DNA of 64,000 nt, taken from NCBI GenBank assembly GCA_030435675.1, contig CM059622.1:3720001-3784000 (forward strand), given 5' to 3'. Made by a program: the position numbers and the translations under genes. Shown piece after piece: positions 48,121-57,436 of the stretch (the first letter of the stretch is position 1; every line of letters begins with the position of its first letter). This stretch comes from Steinernema hermaphroditum (lineage: Eukaryota > Nematoda > Chromadorea > Rhabditida > Steinernematidae). The notes below the pieces were generated by a model. That model was given only the letters and a program-made list of their open reading frames with translations. It did no database searches and was not told the DNA's origin.

Positions 48121-48314
48121 TCACTGCGCGGCGAATGTTTCCACACCTCTGACGACGGTTCGGTCTCCGGCGATGATCAACTCAGAAAGGAGCCAGGGGT
48201 ACAGTGGATCCAGCTCGGTAAAAAGGTAAATGGTCATGGCGTCGTTGAAGGTGAGGTCGACTTCTTCGTCGTGGACAATCTGGGTCACTCCTTCTTCGAT
48301 GCATCTGTGAGTTC
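48121..48314 (-). pseudogene. Orphan terminal exon of an unknown gene
   Basis: After a good acceptor (CAAATTCCAG) the minus-strand frame THRCIEEGVTQIVHDEEVDL to GVETFAAQ, then stop, has strong third-position C bias like the real genes here. It also has a hydrophobic stretch (NDAMTIYLFTELDPLYPWLL). Its upstream partner exon would lie beyond the transposon at 48361-49461. An exon-like piece exists there (about 49466-49540, VEVMKFVKELGIL, SSRKRKCSS) but joining the two at the obvious sites creates a stop. It is most likely a broken gene cut by the lectin duplication. Confidence 0.45.
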
Positions 48315-48360
48315 CTGGAATTTGGATCCTGAGCCGGATTTTCAATACCATTTTCTTTTA

Positions 48361-49461
48361 AGGCCTGTTTATACTCTGCGCGACAGTGTCGCGCAGCATT
48401 GTGAAATCGGTCGCCGCGCTGCGCGGCGACCGATTGTTGCCTGTCGCACAGTCGCGCAGCTACGCGACACAGTGAGTGCGTTTATACTCTGCGCGACTGT
48501 GCGACCTGTCGCGTAGCGCGACGACCGATTTTGCTGCTCAGCTCGCTGAGCTGCAGGGTGTGTGTCGCGCAGCTGCATAATCAGTTTTTTGTGCAAAATT
48601 CATCGGATTTTTTTGTTTCAACGTATTTTTTGTGCAGGTTGATGACTTGCGTGTAGGTTTCTTGGGTTTTCCTAGATTCGTCCCCGTTCATTGACTACGA
48701 ATCCCTCTGTTTTTGGGAGTAAATGTTCTTCTTGTCGCAGAGCGGCGGGCATACTTTTGTTTTCGACAATCACTCTGACCTACAGTAAGCCGATGCTAGG
48801 AACGGGCTACAATTAGGTAAATGTCGCATGTTCGTACCAATTTGGGAAACTTCGGGAACGTGATTTTGGGAAGATTTTAAGCCTTTTGCTACTTTGGTAG
48901 TAAATTTCGTAGGTTCGTACCAATTTGGGAAACTTCGGGAACGTGATTTTGGGAAGATTTTAAGCCTTTGCTACTTTGGTAGTAAATTTCGTAGGTTCGA
49001 CCTGCTCACAGCAGGTTATAATTTGGAAAGTTCGCACGTTCGGCTAAGCTGGAAATCACCATGGAAGGGTGATTCACGCCAACTTTGCCGGTTTTTGGTG
49101 AGGTTAGGTTAATCTGATCCACCTTGGTCCCGCCACGAACACCCAAACACTTTTTAAGGCGAAGTGCCTTGCAGAGAATATCACCAATAATCATGATTGC
49201 AGTGATAGTTCCACAAGATCTTACCATGAAACAGCAAGATATCTGTCATATCTGCGATCGAAGCTGTCGCGCAGACTATAAACGCCTACGCGACAGCAAA
49301 ACGTGTCGCGCAGCGCCGCGACCGGCCGCACAGCTGCGCGACACGCAAAGGGCGTTTATACTCTGCGCGACAGTCGCCTGGAGTATAAACGCCCCTTGCG
49401 TGTCGCGTAGCTGTGCGACACGTTTTGCTGTCGCGCAGTCGCGCAGAGTATAAACAGGCCT
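48361..49461. mobile_element. Inverted-repeat transposon, 1.1 kb, TTA target duplication
   Basis: The ends AGGCCTGTTTATACTCTGCG (48361) and the exact complement ending at 49461 are perfect over 24 bp and flanked by TTA on both sides (48358-48360 and 49462-49464). A 3-bp TTA/TWA duplication is typical of PIF/Harbinger-type elements. Subterminal regions of about 200 bp are packed with GTCGCGCAG/CTGCGCGAC words and second copies of GTTTATACTCTGCGCGAC. The inner part contains an 83-bp tandem repeat and a minus-strand frame of 73 codons (49006-49227) that is not a recognised transposase, so the element is probably non-autonomous. Confidence 0.8.
48831..48995 (+). repeat. Tandem duplication of 83 bp inside the transposon
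   Basis: Two copies starting TTCGTACCAATTTGGGAAAC (48831 and 48914) differ by one T in a T run (CCTTTTGC versus CCTTTGC). Confidence 0.9.
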
Positions 49462-49540
49462 TTACAGGAAGAGCATTTTCGCTTCCGGCTGCTTAGAATC
49501 CCCAACTCCTTCACGAATTTCATGACTTCGACATTGAAAT

Positions 49541-49685
49541 GTGGTATCAGGGTGTTTTGGCGCCGTTTCGGCCTCTACGGCTGGGGGCGGTGACACGTCA
49601 ACAAAGAAGATGCGTCGGCATCTCATTGAGCTCTTTATTTCGGTCGTAAAAGAAGGCCCTCCGACCCCCGTCCCCACAAGCAGCC
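49541..49685 (+). promoter_or_regulatory. Conserved lectin promoter, gene C
   Basis: Same block as in gene A, with TGACACGTCA at 49591-49600. Identity with A begins near GTGGT(A/C)TCAGGGTGTTTTGG. Confidence 0.7.
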
Positions 49686-51058
49686 ATGAAGTGGTTCCTG
49701 GCGCTCCTTTTCGTCGCCACCGTCTTCGGCGACCTGTACGATGACCCAAATTACGACCCCTTGGAGGACTGCAGCGTGACCACGAGCAAGGAGTTCTGCG
49801 AAGATTTCCTCCGCCGGCGATATGGCAACTCGAGAGCACCTCCCACATCAGCGACAACCCGTTCATATAAGGAAGCGCAATTGATCAACGCTAAGGAGCA
49901 AAAACCAGAACCTGAAGTGGTAACTGAAGTCTTTGTACTCATCGATGTCCTTCTTCTAGAATCACGAATCTTGTGCATACCTCCCGTTCCCTTTGACCGA
50001 CGAACTGACCTGCCCGAAAGGATGGACGCTGTTCCCTGAGACCAACTACTGCTACTTTGCGTTTAGTGCGAACTACCCGTACCCCGATGCGGTAGACGTA
50101 TGTGAAAAACATCAAGCCACACTCACCGTGCCCCACAGTGAGGAAGAGAACTACTCCATCGCCCAGTTGGCCAGGGAGAGCATCTGGATCGGGCTGGAGT
50201 TCGTGCAGGACTTCTTCCACGTGAAAACGACCGATGGGTGCGCGGTCGAGTACACCCAGTTCAATCATCAGCGAATAAACGCAGATTGCTTTGAGGTGCT
50301 AGCACGTGCGCCAAAGACCTCTAACGGTGACTCTTATAGGCCTACATGACCAAAGAGGGAGTTTGGAATCACACCGGATGCGACGACTACGCCCGACTGA
50401 CCCACAGCGCAGTTTGCAAGAAAGTTCCTCTTGTAGTTCGCCGTGAACCCATATGTCCCCAGCCGCCTACTTGCAAGGACGGCTCGTGTCGTCTGAAGTG
50501 TCGCCATGGCTGGACACGATTCGAGAATCACTGCTACAAGGCTCTGAACAAACAGATCTACCACAGCGACCAAGCTGTAGAGCATTGCATCAAGGAGGGA
50601 GGTCGTCTCGCCTCGGTGCAGAGTCAAGAGGAGAACGATTTCATCAATCAGCTGGCACAGAATGCCCCTAAAAGTAAGGGAAAAAGAGCGCTGATCGGAG
50701 GCGACTATAACTACGACTACAAGAGGTTCTACTGGATCGACAAATGCCGATTTGAGTACAAGAACTGGGCTCCAAACCAGCCGGACCGACATGGTCGGAA
50801 GGACTGCCTTGAGGTACCGTAGTCGAAGATCCCATTCGGTAACGACAAGCTTTTCAGATGGAGCTGGGAAGCGGGCATTGGTTCGACCGTCGCTGTACAG
50901 CTTACGGCGATGGACCGATGAATATCAACGGCACAATAAAAGGTCGTGTGCGGTTTGTTTCATTTCGAAGTAGTTCGAGACGCAGGCCATCTTCCGAGCT
51001 TTGTGGATCCGAATCGTCTTGGTCATTCTCCACAATATCACGCCACGTGCAAGAGTAG
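49686..51058 (+). CDS. Secreted double C-type lectin protein, gene C, altered end
   Basis: Exons 49686-49919, 49960-50295, 50340-50813 and 50858-51058 join to 414 codons. The signal peptide and exon 1 are almost the same as in gene A, without A's extra exon 2. CTLD1 has CPKGWTLFPETNYCYFA, ESIWIGLEFVQDF and KTTDGC. CTLD2 has GWTRFENHCYK, GGRLASVQSQEENDF and the EPN position QPD. The last exon starts normally (GHWFDRRC) but does not reach the expected final Cys of the fold (VCKA in the sister genes). It drifts into an Arg/Ser-rich run to a late stop, and an AATAAA (50935-50940) lies inside it. A VCG-containing frame continues one base off, suggesting a frameshift. CTLD2 may therefore not fold normally. 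Confidence 0.8.
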
Positions 51059-51637
51059 GGAAGAGAGCTGGTGGACGAAGTCATGCGCCATGGCGGATGG
51101 AAGCAGCTCGAAATACTTACACCTTTCACCGATGTGTCCGAGAAGAAGACACGGGTCGCATTTTCCTACCTGAAGTGACGGAACCCACGCGATGTCATCA
51201 GAGGAACTTTCTAGAAGATCGTGTGCAGCCTAGACGGAACAGCCATTGCAGACCACCATCTCTTTGAGTGTGTACACCTGTCGGTCGGTCGTATTGTGCC
51301 TTTGATCGGTCAATAAGCAGTAACCGTTCGACTGCCGTTGCTTTGGCTGTTACATTGCGTATGAGATTGCATAGCCTCGATTTAAAATGGGAACTCCTTA
51401 TAACGGATGTGCTCCTTATACTAAGATAAAGTAGAATCCGAAAGGAAATGTAAAGGGAGAGCGGTCGTGCGGGCGCGTAGGTAGGCATTTCTGTCCCATT
51501 TCGGAAAGTTCATGAGAAAATGTCTAACTATTTGAGTGCTTTCTGAAATGCTAAATGGAAAAGTGAATTTTTTATTTCAACGCACCATGGATAACAATAA
51601 CTTTCAAATTCATTATTTTATGTAATACCAAAACTCC
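51059..51637. other. Tail-to-tail gap of lectin genes C and D
   Basis: No gene is seen. TTTATT at 51571-51576 serves as the minus-strand poly(A) signal for gene D. Confidence 0.5.
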
Positions 51638-52946
51638 TCAGAACACGACATGAGGAAGGGCCTTGCAGACAGGAATCGAATACTGGCTGGCGTCGTCGTT
51701 GCACAGATTGTCGTTCCACTGTCCTTTATCCAGATGCGGAATCTGAAACCGTCCCTCTTGGAAAATGCTCATTCAAGTAGTGGTACCTCGACGCAGTGTT
51801 CATCCTGTCCCGTGTATTTGTTCGGTTCGTTGGGAAGCCAGTTGGTGTAGCTGAAGGGACATCCGTCCTTCCAGCGGAACTGGTTGTCCCTGTACTCGGC
51901 TCCGAGGAAGACTCGCTTTGTGACGTCGATCTCAGCGGCCAGTTTAACAATGAACTCGTTCTCGTCTTTGCTGAGCACTGAGGCCAGCCGACCTCCTGCC
52001 CTCTGGCACTCCTTCTCAGGATCGTACCTTTGGTGGGGCCCGCTACGCTTGTAAGGTTCGCCGAGGGCCAAGAAGCAGTGGTTGCGGAATCGGCGCCAAT
52101 TCTTCTTGCATTTCAGCTGACAGGTTCCCTCTCGGGACGAAGGCGCTTGCATGCAGGGAGGCTTCTGGGCAGTGCTGAATGGAACTCTCTTGCAAACTGC
52201 CATCTTCTCAAAATGATTGAACGTCTGACACGTTGTGTGGTTCCATGTGCCGTCTGTGCCCATGAACGGCTAGAAAATCGAATCTTATAGCCGGGCAGCT
52301 CAAGGCATATCCAACCTGGAAGCACTGCATCTGAATGTGCGGCTGGTTCATGTTGTTATAGTCGAAAGGACAGCCGTCGCTCGTCTTTATATTGAAGAAG
52401 TCGCCACCGAACTGGAATCCGAGCCAAGAGTCCTCCTCGGCCAGGTGGGAAACGAAATAGTTTTCCACGTCGCTGTGCGGCAGAACGAGCAAACTCGAAT
52501 GTTTTCTGCAGGCCTCTTCCGCCTTGTCGTAGGGAGTTCGAGCGACAGCCTTGTAGCAGTAGTTGGTCTCAGGGAACAGGGCCCATCCTTCTGGACATTT
52601 CAGTTCATCAACCTTCGTAAACGGAAGGAATGCACAGGATTCAGTGCTCTAGAGGGGACTGTATCGAGATCCGAACATCATTGGATACCTCTTTGTTGAT
52701 TTTGGCCGCGATCCACTCCAAGGAAAAGCCTGGAGAGCGGGTTGTGGTCGGGTTGGAATTGTCCCTATATGAACGGGTCGTCGCCGAGTTGGGAGCTCCC
52801 GAGTTGCCATATCGCCGACGGAGAAAGTCCTCGCAGAGCTGCTTGTTCGTGGTCACGGTGCAGTCCTCCAGCGGGTCGTAATACGGGTCATCGAAGTGGT
52901 CGCCGAAGACGGTGGCGACAAAAAGGAGCGCCAGGAACCACTTCAT
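51638..52946 (-). CDS. Secreted double C-type lectin protein,  gene D, intact EPN/WND
   Basis: Exons 52946-52689, 52648-52316, 52269-51787 and 51742-51638 join to 392 codons. The signal peptide is that of the other three genes, then DHFDDPYYDPLEDC and a Ser/Thr/Asn spacer (SYRDNSNPTTTRS). CTLD1 has CPEGWALFPETNYCYKA, DSWLGFQFGGDFF and KTSDGC. CTLD2 has NWRRFRNHCF, GGRLASVLSKDENEF, CPFSYTNWLPNEPN and GQWNDNLC, ending SIPVCKALPHVVF. It is the only one of the four with both EPN and WND, the mannose-type calcium and sugar site, so it is the best candidate for real carbohydrate binding. Convergent with gene C. Confidence 0.93.
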
Positions 52947-53145
52947 GGCTGCTTGTGGGGAGGGGGGCCGGAGGGCCTTCTTTTACGACCGAAATAAAGA
53001 GCTCAATGAGATGCCGACGCATCTTCTTTGTTGACGTGTCACCGCCCCCAGCCGTAGAGGCCGAAACGGCGCCAAATCGCCTCTAAACATGAGAATCAAA
53101 TACTACGAAAAGTGTGTGAAATTCTGGCTACGCTGTGACTACGTC
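52947..53145 (-). promoter_or_regulatory. Conserved lectin promoter, gene D, with upstream identity to B
   Basis: Shared block with TGACGTGTCA at 53032-53041. Identity with gene B's flank continues to about 53144 (CTAAACATGAGAATCAAA...GCTACGCTGTGACTACGT). Confidence 0.7.
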
Positions 53146-53349
53146 GCCAAAACGCCTCTGAATACGGACCTTCATGACCAAGACAGGCCCCATGTTACTC
53201 TAGGAGAACATGGGCTTCTGTACCACTATAAAGACTCGGACATCCCTGTGATTGAGAATGAGAAAAGATGTAATGATACTATCCTTGTACTCCAGTGTAT
53301 TGAAGTCGAACTTTTAACTTTAGTTTATTAGAATTTATTATTAATTTAC

Positions 53350-56300
53350 TCATTTGCCAATACTCAGTACTCCCTCGTCGCTGTCCACTTGTAACTGCGC
53401 CGTGTAGTCGTAGTCGCCCTCCTGGGGCGGCCTCCTCTTTATCGTTCTCTCCAAGTCGAGGCAGTTCTCCAGTGAGATGTAGTCAATGGCGGTGTCCGAC
53501 TCCCCCGTGAACAGCTCCTTGTCCACTTCTCTGCTGACCAGACTTAAGAAGCAGTTCGACTGCCGCTCCTGGTAGAAGTAGACGATCGACCGGCAAGAGC
53601 CGTCGTTCAGCGCCGCCGCTCGGCACATCTCTATGCAGTGGTTGGCCGACGTCGCGTTCTTGACGTCGCGGATGTAGCCAAGAAGGGTATGCTGGGGAAT
53701 TCGTTCCAGGACCCGACCGTCGCAGAGATCGGACAAGGAATCTACAACGTTCTTTAGATCTGATCCCACAAAAGATAACCCACTTGAGACGCATAGTTTC
53801 TCGTAGTATACGGTATCCCTGTCGTACTCGATCAGGCTGTTCCCTTTCATCCCTGCGCCTGACTGCATATGCGTGCACTCCGAATTCGATCGGTCGTAGA
53901 GGGTAGAGACGCAGTTGAACGGCTCGTAGTTGTCTTTCTGAAAAGCTGCTTGTTGATTGGCCCTCGAGGAGCGGTCCTACCAGATTCATAAGGCACGAAA
54001 AGCGACAGTCGCTTTCGGACACATTCTGCTTGTAGGTCTCGCCACGGAAGAACGCCAACCGGTAGCCAGTCGATCTCATCATGATTGTATCTTGTCCGTC
54101 AGGACAGAAATAAGCTAAAAGCAGGTTCACCTACTGATCCACTGGACACCAATAGGGTTCAAAAGTTTGGCTCCCTTGCCTCAAAAAGTGATCTCGCTAT
54201 AAGACACAACTCACTTCCACCTCCATTGAGCGAACTCGTATCCGCCGCCAACACTTCTATCTCTTGTCTGTTGGTGTTGACATGGTTCGTTTCCAAGATA
54301 TCCTTTCTCCTAAAGAGACGGTTCAGCGTCATCCAAGGCAAATCATCACTTACGCATTGATCGCCGCAACTGTCTCCTGTGGGTGATAGATCTGTGCCGC
54401 CTTTTGGCTTGGACTCCCTAAAAATTATCCCCCTCAGTCCAGTCAAAAAGAAAGAAGAGCGCACCTTGGATGCAGTCATTCATACGCTCCCCGTCCTTAA
54501 CTTCCAGATAAGTGTACCCAACAAGATCGACAAGCTTCGCCATGGCTTGTCCCCTCTTGACGTTGTAGATGTCACAGATTTCTCGTTCACTCGAGTAGAC
54601 CACCGATCGGCAGGTCTTGAATCTAAAACGTTGGATTCAAAAGCTTTTATGGGAAGAAGATGGCCTACTCAGAACAGAAGAGCAAACAGTTGGTGGGGGA
54701 AATGTTGATTCGTCTCTCGAAGGGAGTCACGTTCACCAGAATCGCTTTTCTTCTGTTTTGGAAGCATCGGTCCGAGAAGGCAGGAAAGGGCTGAAACAGC
54801 ACATAGCTACACTTTAATTTTCACTTTATAGGACCAAACTGGAACATATTTATGCTAGTTCCTATCTCAATTTTTAATTGGTGGTGATGATCACTGATTT
54901 CTTGCACAAACATATCCCTAATCTCATGTTCCAGAGACTTCACGGATATCCGGTCGACCTTGACCAGCGGCCGCCCTCTAAGAGCATGTTTCTTAGATCG
55001 AATTATACACAGACGATTCGGTGCGCGCGCCGCTGGCTAATTACTCCCTCCGCGGCGCCTGTCCACGAGCCCCATTTCCTGGGCCCTCCCAAAAATCGGA
55101 GAAGTGGAGCGAAGTTTCGCCGCCGAGAAGGTCAATTGACGGCGCGGCGGAGAAGGGCATCTCGGGGGAAAAAGGGCGTCCGTGATACGGTCGATTAGTG
55201 GGAGTCAAGGTAAACGATGGCGGAGTTGAATGGATTCGCTCTTTGTCGAAGGGAACGGTTTGATTATGAGAATGGGAATTGGAGAGGCGAGGGACACGAG
55301 AACGGAAGGCGTTTTTGGGGAAGGGGAGTAAATGAGTACTTGTTGAATGGACAGCGCCATTTCTTTGGTCATTGAAATGGGCCTGGCAGTGAATATCAAC
55401 TAAGGACTGAAACGTTCAGACTGAATTAAACCGGTGTTGCATTTATTGTAAAACTAATGGAGCTGATCGAGGAGATGGCTGCGAATCTGCATCATTTTAA
55501 GTTCCCCGATCCCAGATCTCTCCTTGGTCATATTGGAATAAAAGCATCATTGTGCCAACGAGGCTTAGCTTGAAGGCTGAAATCTTAAAAGCTCACCTCG
55601 GGCGTCGGCATCCAGTTCTCCTTGAGCACAGGCGACGACGTGGGCACCTCGTTGTTGTTGTCGTAGTACTCTTCGGAACTGTCCTCCTCCTCGGAGTTCA
55701 TGTACGCCGGGAAATACTTCAGTGGACTGTTGTTCCGTTTCACCATCGGCTCTTTTGTCTTTTCACCACTATGGACCTCGTTTTGGTTCAGCTAAAACGG
55801 TTATTGAACAACGTCTACATCTTCGATGCATACCTCCACCGCCACCATCTCAGCCTGTTTCAAAGGAAACGGAATACTGAAAATCGACGGCGCCTTTCCA
55901 TAGGGGATGATGACGGGCTTCTTGTCATCAACGATCTTGTAGTTGTCGAAGGTGAAGATTCCCATAGGGGAGCTGGTACTAGTGGCGCGGTAGTTCACCG
56001 TGCTCGTCTTCATTCTCTCGAGGCGATCCCTCGTCGGCTCCGGGATCAGATAGTCACTCATGGCGCGGACCTTCTCGTAGGTTTTCGGCTTCCCGTCGTA
56101 GTCCTCGTTGAGCTGATACGTCTTTCCATCGTGGAATCGATAGACGTATCCTTGAACTTCGGTCAGATGTCCGGCCGGGATAGGAGGTTCTTCGATGGAA
56201 TTCTCATTTTCGTAGTCTCCGATTTTGTTGATCGGTTGGTGTGTGACTTCGGGCTCTTCCAGATAAGTTGGTCTTGTGTAGCTCTCCGGGGGAATCGGCG

Positions 56301-57436
56301 GTTCCGCAGTCATGGTGTAGGCTGGGTACACAATAGGCCTCAAGGTTGTCGTGGGAAGGGTCTGACGTTCAGGGGTGGTCCATCGGTTGTCGGAGGAGCT
56401 GTTGGCGTGGTAGTTGGCCACGGCGGTGGTGGAGAAGATGGTCTCGTCGACGTCGAACGGAGTCGTGGATTCTGGCTCGGAGAAGGTCTCTTCAACTTCG
56501 GGTTCTTTGTTGGCGAATGTTGGGAATCGAGTGACCTCGATCGGCGTGGTGGTGGTGGCTTCTGTGGAATATAGGGTCTGCGTGGACGACTGAAGCTGGT
56601 TCGAGTTGTTTTCGTCGATCCAATTCGCGTCGAGATCCTCGTAGCTGAAGGGAATCGTGGCGGTGAAGGGTTCTACGGTGGTCGTGGTGTCGGCGAAGAA
56701 TTCATCGACTGCCGCTTGTGGAGTTTCAGTGGCCTAAAAGGTGCCGGATTATATCTGAAGCGTCCCACAATACGTCGGGAAGCACTGTAGATATGGATTA
56801 TTAAAACGATATCGTCCGATCTAACCCTATGATATGGCTTATACCTGTTATAAAGCAAATTTTGACTACCCTCCAATGAGGTTTAATAAAAGTCAATGGT
56901 ACTGAAGTATTTAAAGACTCCTTCCAATATCAAGAACGCTTCCTTATCCTGTCCCCATGACGCCCCTATTGCCCTACCTGTCCAGGAGTGGGCAACGTCC
57001 TCATGGGCAACTCCTGACTCGGCGGAATCGCTTCTCGAAACAACGTCGCGTTCAGCTTCTTATAGTCGTCGGTGAAGTTGTCCAGTTCCGCGCGGTTGTG
57101 AGTTACAGGCGCCTTCCTTCTCGACGTAGAGATCGTCGTTAGCTGAAGTAACTCGTCATTTCGAGCTCATAGGGCCATGTTACCTTTCGTTCTGCCGAAT
57201 CAGCTTTGTCCTTGTCGCTGTATACGATGATCGGCGCGTGAGGTGGGTGAGGTAGAGCTGTCGTTGAGTCTCTGAATGAGGCGTTGTGGGGGGAAAAGTG
57301 TGTGAAACTGACATCGTTATGTCCTCGAACTCCTTTTCGTCGCTGAACATACTGAGTCTCCTCAAGATGGGATTTGATTCTACGACATCTTTTAGTCTGA
57401 AGATGCTGGCGGGGTTGGGGAATTTGAGATCAGCAG
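53350..57436 (-). CDS. Extracellular protein with three PAN/apple domains (5' end missing)
   Basis: Eleven exons on the minus strand (57436-57313, 57271-57184, 57142-56978, 56733-55834, 55791-55597, 54790-54669, 54622-54465, 54417-54354, 54309-54215, 54114-53981, 53937-53350) join in phase to 876 residues. The first 490 residues are Pro/Ser/Thr/Glu-rich and probably disordered and glycosylated (TTTTPIEVTRFPTFANKEPE, STSSPMGIFTFDNYK), with a KR site near KEPMVKRNNS. PAN1 (about 495-583) has SDRCFQNRRKAILVNVTP, CLLFCSEFKTCRSVVY and GYTYLEV. PAN2 (about 637-715) has GYRLAFFRGE and DCRFSCLMN. PAN3 (about 740-835) has HCIEMCRAAALNDGSCRSIV and NCFLS. No ZP or membrane domain follows; it ends GVLSIGK. 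The signal peptide exon was not found. Relatives work in apical extracellular matrix; that role is inferred. Confidence 0.88.
54951..55343 (+). repeat. 393-bp duplicated island inside the PAN-gene intron
   Basis: From CGGTCGACCTTGACCAGCGG to GTAAATGAGTACTTGT it matches 61798-62199 with only about eight substitutions and one 8-10 bp indel. It lies wholly inside the ~806-bp intron between exons 5 and 6 of the PAN gene. Confidence 0.9.
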
